Positions 21,640 to 33,173 of a stretch of DNA of 64,000 nucleotides are shown here, in pieces. Below the pieces are notes generated by a model. It had not been told where the DNA came from, made no database searches, and was given only the letters and a program-made list of their open reading frames with translations. The translations under genes were made by a program, and so were the position numbers. Numbering within the stretch: position 1 is the first letter of the stretch; each line of letters starts with the position of its first letter. The DNA is from Balanoglossus misakiensis (lineage: Eukaryota; Hemichordata). The DNA lies in assembly GCA_040954595.2 (NCBI GenBank), contig CM082592.2:2232001-2296000 (forward strand), in the 5' to 3' direction.

Positions 21640-21970
21640 GAAACGGCTCTTTTCAAACTAAAATTTCCAGTCATACGCTGAGCAGGGAAACCCTGAAGTG
21701 TTCGCTACACGATCGTGAGCGGCCTTCGGCTACGCTCGCTAAAATACGCTGGTTATGCCAAAAATGTCTCCAAAGGGGCGCCGCTGCTACGACTGCAAGC
21801 ATCTCCAGGGATAGGGAGATGCAGTTTCAAAACTTCTGTTGGGAACTGAGTATAGAAATACTGGGAGCCAGAGATGCCGCTACAACCTGTAAGGTAAGAG
21901 TCAGTGCAAAATATGCTGTTTGGAGTTGTCCATCCCTTGTTGGGAATGATCGACACACCATTGTACTGCC
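21640..21970 (-). pseudogene. DIRS-type RNase H portion, broken
   Basis: Minus strand reads RQYNGVSIIPNKGWTTPNS, then FCTDSYLTGCSGISGSQYF...HLPI, and after one frameshift LEMLAVVAAAPLWRHFW. The TDxxLTGCGG and LEMLAVVxAxxLW patterns are typical of DIRS RNase H. It continues the reverse transcriptase at 23001-23900: the coding text breaks exactly at the ends of the MITE between them. Further downstream (minus) the frame is lost. Confidence 0.8.
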
Positions 21971-21973
21971 TAA

Positions 21974-23000
21974 GGGACCGTTCAGTTTTTACGGCTGGGG
22001 GGGGGGGGCGGCGGAAAGTTTGTGTCATGGGTTTTCAACATCAGGCCGACCCCCCTTCACCCAGGACCAAAAATGATGACTCCTCTCGTTTGACAGGCCA
22101 AAAAATATGATGAACCCCTCCCCACGCCGAAAACATTCGCCGTCCTGATCCTATGTACACTGTATGCAATAAAGGGAATGAGGCTCCTCATGCCTCAATT
22201 ATAAATTTCTTAAAGTAATTGAAGTATATAATAGTATATCGTTGCAATAAAGAATGAATTATGAATAAATGAAAATAACAAGTCGATACGATAGTTGGTA
22301 TGATTGGTAAAACAATAAAAGTGGCGGGAGTGCGTGTTGGAGGGGGTGTCCCCCTCCCACATGAGAAATTTTTGCAAAATATCAAGCTCAAAGTTGCATT
22401 TAAATGAACTAAAAAAAAAGAAAAACAGCACTTCCATGAAAAGAATTTGAAACTGATGTCTTCCCTCATCAGTGGGTATTAAAACTGAACATTGTTTGTA
22501 TTTTGTAAGTATTTGTATTCTGTGTTGGCAGACATTGTAAACTGAGAAGTGAAGGGGGTGGGTTTGGGAGGGGGTGACCCCCTCCCACGTAAGAAAATGT
22601 AATAAAATACAGAGCTCATATCTGAAGTTTAATGAACCCAAAAGCAAATTAATACTACCGGTATGTTGGGGAGGACAGAATTAACCTTCCCCGCTCAAAG
22701 TTAGCATTGGGGGGGGGGGGGGACAAGTCCCCTGACCTGGGACACTAGATAACCCAGTCAATGATTGAAAGGTGTTGATGAATGAAGGGGGGTGGGTGTG
22801 GGAGGGGCTGTCCCCCTCCCACATTAGAACATTTTGTAAAATAAAGGGCGCGAAACTGCAATTTTGTGGACTCAAAAGCAAAAGTTTTGTGGCAAAAGTA
22901 TGTGACCCCCCTAAACGTTTAAAAAAAGATGACACCCCTCCTTTTGGTCTTCAAAATTTAAGTGACCCCCCCCCCCCAGGCGTAAAAACTGAACGGTCCC
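21974..23000. mobile_element. PIF/Harbinger-like MITE, 1,027 bp, inserted in DIRS pol
   Basis: Terminal inverted repeats GGGACCGTTCAGTTTTTACG at the left and its complement at the right, both running into G/C homopolymers. The flanks are TAA (21971-21973) and CAA (23001-23003), a 3-bp target site with one change, as for PIF/Harbinger (TWA). The interior repeats the GGGTGGGTxTGGGAGGGG motif. A left-truncated relative lies at 17851-18865, and a reverse-oriented relative with different TIR sequence at 53677-54370. No transposase. Confidence 0.83.
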
Positions 23001-23945
23001 CAATAAAGATGATCCACCAATGGACGTCTTTGTGGAAATGCGCGGTCAAGTAAATATGGTGATGTGATGATTTGACTGAACGAAGGGTGTCCAACATACG
23101 GCTGATAAACAAATGACCTGGGCGAACACAGCTGGAAATAAAAGACAATTTGCCAATTAAAACTTGCAGTTCGCGTCTTGTGGCCTTTTTGTTGATGACC
23201 CATGTGTTCAGCAAATCCAGTAATTCGATGAGCTTATCCTCGGTGACGCTTAATGTCATGGCAACGGTGTCGACTTGTACGCCTAAAAGGAAAGACACGT
23301 TGTAGGTAAGATGGCCTTGCTTTGTGCCTCCTCCATCCCGAGCTGACTGAGCGCAGGGCGTAAAATGCACAACTTGACAGTGAGGCTTTTTCTGCGCCGC
23401 AGAAGTCATCTAGGGAAATTAACTGCCTGAAAACCTAGCTTATTGTACATTAAAATAATATCGTTTGTGGTAGCTTTGCATGCTAACGCTGCGGAGCGAA
23501 GTCCGAATGGGAGCCGTAAGTCAATAAAAAGTGACCCCCCCCCTCATGTATAACCAAGCAAGTGAAAATCGTGAGGATCTGGAAGTTGTCTATTTGCCCG
23601 CCGCAGATCGAGCTTGAAAAGGTGACACCCCGGACCTAAGGTATTGATGAAAATGGTCAATGCTGGGGTAGGTAAGGTGGTAATCATGTCTGGCCCAGGA
23701 ATGTGTCTGTCGGGATATTTGCGTTAACTGAAGATGAGGGTGGGAAGCTAAAGTCCATAATAGTACGCCTATCTGAGGTGCCCTTCTTAGGCACTGAAGA
23801 CAGGGGTGAAGTCGCTATGGGAACTGAAAGTGGTTTGGAATCAAATGGCCCAACTGTGGCACCTCTGTACAAACAAACGCATCAATATGCTGTGCGAAAA
23901 GCAGAGCTGAAACGTGATTGCGCGCGTTGGAAACAGGCAGACTTC
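23001..23945 (-). pseudogene. DIRS-type reverse transcriptase, broken
   Basis: Minus strand, from about 23870: VGPFDSKPLSVPIATSPLSS, then VPKKGTSDRRTIMDFSFPPS, NxxxPTDTFLGQ; then LDLRRANRQLPDPHDFHLLG with the frame broken; then LGVQVDTVAMTLSVTEDKLI and LQVLIGKLSFISSCVRPGHL to VHWW, where the MITE begins. These are the RT fingers/palm and thumb blocks of DIRS-like tyrosine-recombinase retrotransposons. Several stops and frameshifts are present. No gag or tyrosine recombinase part was recognised nearby. It lies upstream of the cysteine-rich exons on the same strand, so it may sit in an intron of that gene. Confidence 0.82.
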
Positions 23946-24752
23946 TGAAGTTAATTCGAGAAAATCAGCAATAATGCTACATTTGAGGTTCTGTAGTCTC
24001 GCGCGTCAAGCGGGAATGTTAAGCGCTGAAGGGACTAGAATGCGAAGCCCTGCGAAGTTAATAGGAATTAGCCCAGAGTTAAAAACAGCTTTGTGGGTAC
24101 GTGTGAACCAGTCTTTGGAAATAACAGGCGTTGGTGGCCAAGTTGAAATACTCGGTGAAATCCAATGTGGAATGGGTGGAAAGCAACTTTCTAAGCTAAT
24201 ACCTTGTCCGGTAAAAGATCACAATAGAAAGTACCAACGCCAATGCAGTTGTAACATAATTATATTTTGGCACAACCTGACGTAGCTGGCGCTAGTTAAT
24301 GACGCTCTTCAACGGTTCAATTAATCTTGCCGGAGATGGCGCTAATTAATGACACACCTGGTACACCTGGGTAAACTCTTTGCTCACGCAGAGCACAGAC
24401 CATATTTATTCTGCATGGGGCGGCCGTAGTAGTCCTGTTTCATAAGTAAGGTCCAAGACATATGTACCAACATCTGTGATTGGTCGATCTGGTAATCATA
24501 GGTCCACTTGCGGCACGCTGATTGGAGGGACCTTATAGGTTAGGTCTTATTACTATGTATTATTCACTAGACCTTTTTCGCTCCAGGGATGGGGTGACTG
24601 TGCGTGAATTTTGACTTCAGGAACTGAAGCCTTCACGTACCACTAACCGGAATACAACATTGGGAAATGACGTGTGCCATGCTGAGGGACAGTGAGGAAT
24701 TCTCCGGCTTTTGGGGGACTTTCGTGCCTCTTGAGGTAGAGTAAGTTTTATA

Positions 24753-24908
24753 GAACTTTCTAGCAAATCCTAATATGCAAATCTATGTACGCTGTATGCA
24801 TTGCTGATAGTGGCGTGACGAGCGAAGAGGGAACTTTCTAGCAAATCCTAATATGCAAATCTATTCATGCTGCATGTTTTGCGGATAGAGGCGTGATTGA
24901 TGGACATG
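24753..24908. repeat. 78-bp tandem duplication
   Basis: The block starting GAACTTTCTAGCAAATCCTA occurs at 24753 and again at 24831, continuing with diverged CTGTATGCATTGCTGATAG/CTGCATGTTTTGCGGATAG. A second short duplication (TTTGTGGATGCTTCGGGAAT) lies at about 24929 and 24980. The surrounding 23.95-25.05 kb has no supported gene. Confidence 0.75.
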
Positions 24909-25089
24909 GAACTTTCCAGCGATTCCTCGTTTGTGGATGCTTCGGGAATTCGGACTTTGCAAGCAGAACTAAACGGAAGTTTGTGGATGCTTCGGGAATT
25001 CGGACATTGTTTGATTTTTTTACAATCCGTCATATAAACAATACAGAAAATTGCATTTTGGCTCGAAATTCGACGTAGGCATCAATTCT

Positions 25090-25636
25090 AAATATCCATC
25101 CCCAATTTTTCTTTTACCTGTTCAGTCGGGTGTTTTTTCTTGCGTTGAACTCACATATACTCCCGCTCTCATCTCTCTGCATTGGCTACCAGTTTGTGCC
25201 AGGATTGATTACACGATCTTGCTTCTTACATATAAGGCCATTCATGGCCTTACCCCGGAGTACATTTCTGACATGGTTAATCGATATACCCCTTCACGCA
25301 GCTTAAGGTCTCGGGAAAAGAGAACCTTCTGACAATAACACATTACAAACAAGTCAACTATGGAGGACGTGCATTTTTTTATGCTGCTCCAAAGCTCTGG
25401 AACTCACTACCTGATGACATTCGTCTAGCTACCAGTCTAGACTCTTTTAAACCCCGGTGCGTGGTATAAAAGGCCCCCCAAATCAGTTTGACTGACAACA
25501 GACAACACCAACGATCTTGGCTATATGAAAATCGGCCCTGAAACTGAAGACTCACTTGTTTAAAACAGCCTACAGTGTGTGAACAACCATCGGGCGCCAC
25601 TGAACAGTTCTCTGGATATTGGCGCCATATAAATGT

Positions 25637-25675
<39 letters not shown>

Positions 25676-25676
25676 A
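25090..25676 (+). mobile_element. CR1/L2-clade LINE, 5'-truncated 3' end
   Basis: The frame gives LHWLPVCARIDYTILLLTYK, AIHGLTPEYISDMV, YTPSRSLRS and, after frame breaks, APKLWNSLPDDIRLATSLDS and LKTHLFKTAY: the conserved C-terminal tail of CR1/L2-like reverse transcriptases. An extra stretch of about 85 bp (about 25449-25535, containing TATAAAAGGCC) interrupts it. The 3' end is GGCGCCATATAAATGTTTT followed by (GATT)n at 25645-25676, as expected for LINEs of this clade ending in short tandem repeats. Inactive fragment. Confidence 0.87.
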
Positions 25677-25679
25677 TAC

Positions 25680-28205
25680 GAAGACAGTTGAGTTTGCTAT
25701 GATTATATTCCACCGTACATTTTCTTACGGTGATAAATAAGGTGCGTGACAAGCCCTGAAAAACGGGCATGTCCGTCCAATTATTTTACCGATGTGAGTA
25801 AGTATACCAAGATGTTCGATTTTATGTAAAGGTTATACATGGTAAGCGATGGTATTTTGTTGTGGACACAAGACTTCTCGGGTGGAAATTAGCATATTTG
25901 GCGCTTTCACTTTACTCATATGCAGCGTGTAAATGAAAGTGTGTATTTTCGTTGATTCGGGACCCTCAAAAATGACATTTGTTATACTTTCCAAGTACAG
26001 ATTTATCGTGGAGGTAGACCACGACCCGACACGGTTTGACGTTTGTGACTCGCGACGCACGTTATGTGCAACTTATTGCGAGTTCATTTTCTCTTCTACT
26101 GACTCATCCTACATGTCAACCCGGTCATAGAGAATCGACTGGTGCAAAATGACCGTACCGATGAACCCTGGCCGAACCGTTACATGGCGCATACTAGACA
26201 TGTCGGAAACCCCTTCAGTAGAACAAAATGCTTCCAAAGATTACAAAACATGTAAACAATCTCACAAATGGTCAAATTACAATAATTGCTAAATCGCGGT
26301 TGAATCACGTTAACAGTCAAACCATTTCACGCGTATTTGGTGTTACAAGGTGTTTGCCAATGTCATTTGACTGCTACTGGTATAGACCTTGAAAGCGAAC
26401 GGAAATATTCTCTGCATTATCGCTGGGTTTTGGAAAACTATCGCCCGCTGTGCCATACTTCAGCCTGCATCTTGATTTTTCGTACTAGTAGGTTGATAAT
26501 TGTATGTCTCGTAACGCAGCTTTGTACGTAGTTATTACTCTCGTGAACTGCGAGAGTTGCAATGTGCAATATACACAGAAGACGTTAAACTCTCGTGAGA
26601 TTAGGCACGATTTCAGGTGGATATCGTGTCATGCGTTGGCTATATGCGAAGTAATCGACAGTGAATGGCTAAAGCAGTACTTGAATACGTACGCTATTTT
26701 CGCCGAGAAATCAAGGTGACGGTTGAAAAACTAACCCATAGAATTAATTTTCCTTGTTTTAACGGTTGTTCGTGACATACACTGTACAAAGCACGATTGT
26801 TTCACCGCTCTGGTTTTCAATCAACATTTGCAAATGCAATCCTTCATCGCGACAGCCGGTGCATGCGCTATGTGATCCGTTGGTGCGATTCCATCTCACT
26901 TCTGTTTGGAGAGATCAATAGCACAGTTTCGTAGCGAAGATCAAGACGGCAGTTTATACTGACAAAAAATGCACGGCGCCCATGCAAGCAGGTTTATTCC
27001 ATCACTAAAACTTCTTTTGGCTGAACTATGTGCGAAAATGAAAATAAAATTAGTAGAAGTGTTTTTTCATAAATTCTCAAAACAATACATGTAGCATTGA
27101 AAGTGGCAGATTTAGACTCTCAAAATATTTACCGGAATGGCATAACAATCTAACCCTGATACAAATTAAGAAGTTTTGACAAAATTGCTATAAGAATCAC
27201 GGCTGTCATTCGCTTTATTTTGCGCAGATACAGCCCGCCCAAAATTGAAATTCCCTGATATACAATTCTTATTATGAACACGGGGTTATCGTTCTGTATT
27301 GACAACTTTGTTCCCCCGGCTTGCGCTGTTACAAGCAACTGCCTCTGTATTCGTAAAATGTTCCAACGCTCGCCATTCTCCTATCTCGGGAGCTGAACAT
27401 TTGAAAGAAATTCTCATTTGCATATGCAAATAGCCTACCCGGGTTCTCGAGTGTATCGCTTTCTGCTGCTGTCAAAAGTGGTCTCTAAACCTGAACAGCA
27501 AAAAACCAAACGTACTCCAAGTACAATACTACAAAAATCAGACTGAGGAACAGTTTTGATGGTAAAACACATTTATGCATTTTAAAATGTACTGTGTTAT
27601 GACGTCACTGCAAATGAGCGCCCTCTCGAAGCTTTACATTTAATGGTCCGTTCCCCGTACACGTTCGGGTGGGATAAACTTATATATTAGTAAATTTTCC
27701 AAAGAAACAATAACAGAAATATTGGCCCCTCAGAGGCAGCGAAATGGAAAATCCAACTTGCGAGGAATCGCGGAAATGTACGGCAGAAGTAGGCGCTTGA
27801 AATAACTCGACAATATGCGTTCAGTCGAAATAACGAGGATTTGTAACGCGGCAAAACAATGATTGTCCCTTTAATAACGTTTCATATTAATGACTGTAGA
27901 AGAACGTGTGCATTACCAAATGAATAGCTATATAATGTTCAACCTGAGAAAGCTCTTAGTAAGTGTGAACGTTCTCACACTGACCGAATCCTTAAACCAT
28001 GCCTTTTGAAAAATGTTGAAGTGATTCATGCTAGCACATGTATATGGTATGCAAAACAATAATTGTATTGTGACTGGGGATATGATTATCAAGGATGGAA
28101 TTTCTAACTGACGCATTTTCGGTATGTAGGGAAGTGAATACGTTTCTGTAAAGTGTGTACACTCCATGTTTAAAATTTCTCATAAATATTGCTTTTGTTT
28201 CTTAG
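25680..28205. other. No gene or recognised repeat
   Basis: Mixed unique-looking sequence. No exon with a recognisable domain or convincing splice pair was found on either strand. Confidence 0.4.
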
Positions 28206-28209
28206 CCAT

Positions 28210-28934
28210 TGTTACGACCCGCAGGCCGTCCGAGCCAAAAATACGCGGATAATAGAGAGGCCAATTTACCTGACCGGGTGGCTTGTTTTACACCCAAACC
28301 GGCCAACAGGCCGCGGCAAAAGAAATGGTCAAAGACAACACACTTACAACATACCAGTCTATTTACGGTGTTAATTTAATTGCAGATACGAGTAGTATTC
28401 ACAATATGTTAAATAATATTTACAATAAACTACAAACTAAACTCGAGCGTGACCAGGTGACCAAACTAAATTCCTAACCAGTTCAAAGTTTAATAAACAG
28501 TTCGGTGACTCGACGCAAGACGATTCTGGCCTTTCTGTCAGTTTTACGCCAATGTTCAAAAGACAGCCACGTATTACCTCAAATGCAGTTCCACGGTGAC
28601 CCGGAAACGCGCTCCCTCAGGACGGCTCCCAAATTCCACGCGGCGTCCTCGGAAACATCCACCACGGCTTCACCAAGTCCCTTCGGCAGTGTCAATCCTC
28701 AGCTACCACAGTAGACAGGCAAACTCCGTACGGTGGGCTCCCAAACTCCGCGACAATACGACAGCACAGCTACCGGACCAGAATCAAATGAGCCACACGA
28801 CAACGTGGCACTGGGTGCATGGCTTTTTATACGAGCAAAAATAATTAACACCTGGTCACGCTTATATGTTAAATAAAGCAATCAACATAGGTGCACCTGG
28901 CCACGAAACAAAACAAACAATAAACTTCACCACA
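28210..28934 (-). repeat. 3' LTR of Gmr1-like Ty3/gypsy element
   Basis: On the minus strand the LTR runs from TGTGGTGAAG next to the polypurine tract to GGTCGTAACA, giving TG...CA ends and about 725 bp. Its distal part (28210-28585) matches 32778-33173 at high but imperfect identity (TGTTACGACCCGCAGGCCGT shared, then many matching blocks to GTATTACCTCAAAT). Confidence 0.85.
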
Positions 28935-28949
28935 CCTCCCCTTCAAAAG
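28935..28949 (-). promoter_or_regulatory. Polypurine tract of the LTR element
   Basis: Minus strand CTTTTGAAGGGGAGG directly precedes the TGTGGTG start of the 3' LTR, the expected primer for plus-strand DNA synthesis. Confidence 0.7.
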
Positions 28950-29058
28950 AAAGAAAAACGTTACAAAGTGACGTTTTTTTCAACAGGAAAATATATTCTT
29001 GTACAGTTATTCTGTACGCTACTCATATTCACAAAATACAGACTATGCAATTCAGTAT

Positions 29059-30218
29059 TTAGGTTCTTGAAAGAAGATCAGCAATTACATTATCTCTACC
29101 GGAAATATGTACTACCTGAAGTGAGTAAGGCAGTAATAACAAGCTCCATCGAAATAAACGTCGACTCTTAGTTTTAAATTTCTCCAGGAATACAAGTGGA
29201 TTGTGATCTGTGTACACAACGACATCGTCTATTCCATTGGTGACACAAATTTCAAAGTGCTGCAAGGCTAAAACTAGACTTAAAGCCTCTTTTTCGATTG
29301 TGGAATAATTATTTTGGTGTACACTTGATTTTCTGGAGAAGTAACCAACCGGATGTTCAATGCCATAGTCTTCATCCTGTAATAACACAGAGCCAACAGC
29401 AACATCACTGGCATCGACAGCTAATTTAAATGGTTTAGTGAAATCCGGGGTTACCAACACAGGATTATTGATCAAAAGAGCTTTGAGGTTTTCAAAAGCA
29501 TCCTGACAGGAGTCGGACCACTTAAATTTTGCATTTTTTCAGGAGGTCGGTAAGTGGGGCCACAATGGTACTGTAGTTAGCACAATATTTCCTATAAAAT
29601 CCAGTCATCCCCAAGAACCTCATAAGTTATCGCTTTGTACTGGGAGGAGGAATTTGAACTATGGCCTGAACTTTGCACTGCTGCGGCGCCACTTTACTAT
29701 ACCGTTTCCTATGTTATGTTCAAGATAAGTAACTTAGGCTTAGGTCAATTCACTTTCCTGCAAATTTATTACGAGACCAGCATCTTCAAGTTTATTAAAT
29801 ATTACAGATAAGTTATTCATATGATCATCCCATGCCATACTGTATATCAAAAGATCATGAAGATATCCTGCACAAAAATTCAAACCAACTAAGACTTCAT
29901 TCATTAATCGTTGGAAAGTAGCGGGGGCGTTTTTCAGGCCAAAGGGCCTGACCCTAAATTGCTATAACCCATCCGGTGTGACAAATGCAGAGATTTCTTT
30001 GGCTCTATCCGATAATGGTACCTGCCAGTAACCTTTCTGAAAATCTATTTTGGTTACTTTGGTAGACTTCCCAATTTTTTTACACAATCCTCAATATGTG
30101 GTAAAGGGTAGGAATCTGTACGGGTCACGACTTCACAGAATCTTAAACTTCCATCTCCCTTTGGTACAAGTATAATAGGGGAACTCCAACTGCTTTCACT
30201 TGGTTCGATTAATTTGTG
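29059..30218 (-). pseudogene. Ty3/gypsy RT (3' part) and RNase H, RT broken
   Basis: The RNase H block is intact for about 139 codons (29475-29059): PVLVTPDFTKPFKLAVDASD, VGSVLLQ, GYFSRK, YSTIEKEALSLVLALQHF, VVYTDHNPL, ending NVIADLLSRT and a stop. Upstream (30218-29480) the RT palm carries several stops and frameshifts; recognisable remnants include SSWSSPIILVPKGDGSLRFC and DIFMIF. No integrase follows RNase H: only about 110 bp separate the stop from the polypurine tract. That is unusual for most Ty3/gypsy elements but fits a Gmr1-like order. Confidence 0.87.
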
Positions 30219-31430
30219 TTACAACATATATTCAAACTCTTTTCTTACTTCTGCTAATTTAATGGGATTTGCTCTATAAGGGTGTTGTTTAATTGGCATT
30301 GCGTGGCCAACGTCAATATCATGTGTAGTAAGTGAAGTGCAACCAGGTTCATCAGAAAAGGTAGATTGGTGCTGGTTAATTAGACCAATGACGTCATTTA
30401 GTTTACTCTCGGGTAAATGTGAAAGTTTGGATGGTAAATCAGCTAAAACTTCTGAATTTGACAACTTCATCTTTTTGGATTCTACTTGTGGTAGTTGAGA
30501 TTCAATCTCGTGGATTTCATCTGCTACAACTGTGGCGCACTCTGACTGACAAATAGACTCACCATCTGTACAGTAATAACGTTTGAGCATAATAACGTGA
30601 CATACTGTACGGGTGTTGCGTCGATCAGGAGTGATTACGACGTAGTTGACGTCAATAAATTTCTTCTCCACTTGATATGGATCACTGAACTTAACGGACA
30701 AAGGATCGCCCCTTATTTTTTAGCAAAACTAACACATTATCACCTGGTTCAAAATGCCGTTCTTTACTGGATTTATCATAATGGGATTTCATGGCCAAAT
30801 TTTCAGTTTCGTCCATGACTTTAGGTTCAGATGTTACCAGAGGAGAAGGATACACCTTAATTCCGGTCAAATCATTTCCAAGGAGAAAATCAACACCTTC
30901 AATGGGCAAATTTGAAACAATGTCTACAGTCACAGGTCCAGAAACTAGCTCAGACTTGAAATGGACATTACACAAGGGCATGGATATAAAATGACCATCA
31001 GTAGCTCTGATCAAAATACTTGAATTAACAGGAATGTCAGACATTTTAGGCAAGATATTGGACAACATCAAAGATTGGGCAGCTCCAGTGTCCCTAAGGA
31101 TAAGCACTGGTTTATTTTCATCCCCTGTAGTGGATCTAACTTCTCCCTTAAATATGAAATCTTTATAACTTTCAGGTACAGATTTATCATGGTGAACAAC
31201 AGGTGGTTTAGCAGTAATAGATGGAGAGGTTTGCGCCCGTTTATACTGACTATTTGGGGAGGGTTGCGCCCGTTTATACTGACTATTATTCAAAACTGTA
31301 CGCTTAGCAGCTGTATTAATGAATGCAATGGGTTTGGAGGAAGATGCTTGTTTTTGGTCTCTTTGCAATAGAAAACAATTTGATTTGACATGTCCCTGCT
31401 TTCCACAATGGTAACAAATAGGTCCTTACC
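30219..31430 (-). CDS. Zinc knuckle, protease, integrase C-terminal tail and RT N-terminus (Gmr1-like pol order)
   Basis: Minus strand. CYHCGKQGHVKSNC zinc knuckle (about 31415-31374); aspartic protease with LRDTGAAQS active site, IRATDG flap region and FLLGNDL (about 31200-30850). It then passes without a gap into MKSHYDKSSKERHFEPGDNV, an integrase C-terminal segment, and after a one-base frame change at 30700 into DPYQVEKKF...TPDRRNTRT..HVIMLKRYY, the GPY/F-type module. Then comes the start of RT (HDIDVGHAMPIKQHPYRANP). Integrase remnants before RT is the Ty1/copia-like order known for Gmr1-like Ty3/gypsy elements of deuterostomes. The integrase zinc and DDE core are absent, apparently deleted in frame between the protease and the tail. 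Confidence 0.82.
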
Positions 31431-31480
31431 AAATGAATTTTGACCCCGTTTAGTTCCATTGTTGGTAGATTTCCCTGATT

Positions 31481-32319
31481 TTACAGAATGACTATCATTA
31501 CTATATGTCTCTCGAGTTTCTGCTTTTGATTACTCTCTTTAGTCCATCTATGATTATACGGAGTGTTAAATTTTCTGTGTGTTAATTCATAATCATCTGC
31601 AATCACTGCTGCTTGTTTCAAATCAAAAACGTTATGTCCATTCAAATGGGTGTTAATATCAAGGGGAACACTATTTTTAAATTCTTCCATTAGAATAAGC
31701 TTTCTCAAGTTATCAAATGATTCTCCTTCTGAAGAGATCGATACCACCTATCAAAAATGAGCTCTTTCTCTCTCGCAAAGTCAACATATGTCTGCCTGGA
31801 TTGTCGTTTCAAATTGCAAAATTTCTGTCGATAGGCTTCTGGTACCAACTCGTACGCTGATAAGATTGTTTTCTTGACCAATTGATAGTCTTGGGATTCT
31901 TTATCAGATAGAGGCGAGAAAACTTCCTGAGCTTTACCAACGAGTTCACTTTGCAATAAGGTGGTCCAGTACTCAGCTGGCCATTTAAGACGATTCGCTA
32001 TGAAATAAGTTTCCACCTCGCTCTCAGAAAATTTAGGCACTAATTTGATAAACTTTCTGACGTCAAACTCATTTTGGATACGCACACTCTCCTGCAAATT
32101 TAATTCAAGCTCCATTTTTTTAATATCATATTGCTCTCTTTCTCTATCCCTTTCTGCTTGCAAAATTCTTAATCTTTCCCTACACAGCTCTTGTTGTCTT
32201 TTTAATTCCAATTTAGCCAATTCTATATCCCGTGTTACGCCCGTTTGAAGCTCGGTCCCATCATCAGAATTTTCCAAGTCTAAGTCAATAGCTATAGCTT
32301 TAATTATATCTATATCCAT
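31481..32319 (-). pseudogene. gag of the Gmr1-like element, one frameshift
   Basis: Two overlapping minus-strand frames: 32319-31705 (204 codons) and 31747-31481 (88 codons). The first has a charged coiled-coil (KLELKRQQELCRERLRILQA), then the capsid-like KFSESEVETYFIANRLKWPA, WTTLLQSELVGKAQEVFSPL and SRQTYVDFAREKELIFDRWY. The second continues with LRKLILMEEFKNSVPLDINT and LNGHNVFDLKQAAVIADDYE. The pattern is that of the SCAN-like capsid C-terminal region of vertebrate and invertebrate gypsy gags. The frame change near 31730 breaks the protein. The leader upstream contains an inserted foldback element. Confidence 0.85.
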
Positions 32320-32367
32320 ATCTATATCTATCTATGTACAAACAACCAAAAGTATATATACAATTTT

Positions 32368-32651
32368 ATATTATACCAGTATATTGATGGTGTAAATCAC
32401 GCTATTTGATTGGTCGAGACACGACACGTGACCGTGATATATTAGCCATATACCACAGTCATATATCATAGTCAAAGAAAATGCCTTTTTAAAATGTTTT
32501 ATGCAAAGTTTCAATATACTGGCATAATAAAATAGCACTCGATTTTGACCAGTTCAACTCCATATACGCACTCGCTATCGCTCGTGCGTATATGTCGTGA
32601 ACTGGTCAAAATCTCGTGGTATACCATGGCTGGGGGTGTTTTATTGCTTAA
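32368..32651 (-). mobile_element. Foldback element copy 1, in the retroelement leader
   Basis: From TTATACCAGTATATTGATGG to GGGGGTGTTTTATTGCTTAA. It is the reverse complement of 47704-48018. The core is an inverted repeat: ATTTTGACCAGTTCA and CATATACGCAC on one side, GTGCGTATATG and TGAACTGGTCAAAAT on the other, around TCGCTATCGCTC. This copy lacks one outer arm (CCATGGCTGGGGGTG) present twice in copy 2. Confidence 0.75.
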
Positions 32652-32758
32652 GTATACGTCTCTGCGTTGACCATCGAGCTACAATATGCTAAAAATTGAA
32701 TGTGAAATATTTATCCCAGGGATGGGGGAAGGAAAACTCAAATGAGTATTCGATCCGA

Positions 32759-32775
32759 CCCCGGACAAGCCCCAA
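32759..32775 (-). promoter_or_regulatory. Primer-binding site, tRNA-Pro-like
   Basis: Plus strand CCCCGGACAAGCCCCAA lies two bases inside the 5' LTR end. It resembles the 3' end of tRNA-Pro (CCCGGACGAGCCCCCA) with a few mismatches, the expected position for priming minus-strand DNA. Confidence 0.55.
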
Positions 32776-32777
32776 TT

Positions 32778-33173
32778 TGTTACGACCCGCAGGCCGTCAT
32801 ACGCGGATAATAGAGAGGCCAATTTACCTGACCGAGTGGCTTGTTTTACATCCAAACAGGCCAACAGGCCGCAGCAAAAGAAATGGTCAAAGACAGCACA
32901 CGTACAACATACCGGTCTATTTACAGTGTTAATATATTACAGTGTTAATATAATATTCACAATATGTTCAATAATATTTACAATAAAACTACACACTAAA
33001 CTCGAGCGTGACAAGGTGACCAAACAAAATTCCTAACCAGTTCAAAGTCTAATAAACAGTTCGGTGACTCGACGCACGTCGATACTGGCCTTTCACTCGA
33101 CGCACAGCAATTCTGGCCTTTCTTTCCGTTTTACGCCAGAGTGTGCAAAAGACAGCCTCGTATTACCTCAAAT
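32778..33173 (-). repeat. 5' LTR of the Gmr1-like element, truncated
   Basis: Matches the distal 376 bp of the 3' LTR, then stops matching after GTATTACCTCAAAT at 33173, so about 350 bp of U3 is lost. It contains an extra short duplication (TTCTGGCCTTTC-like, about 33085-33125). Beyond 33173 the sequence becomes exon 1 of the zinc-finger gene, so deletion or recombination joined them. Confidence 0.82.

Noticed and set aside
28596-28844. Open frames inside the 3' LTR
   Set aside because: They overlap the LTR and are not conserved in the 5' LTR remnant.
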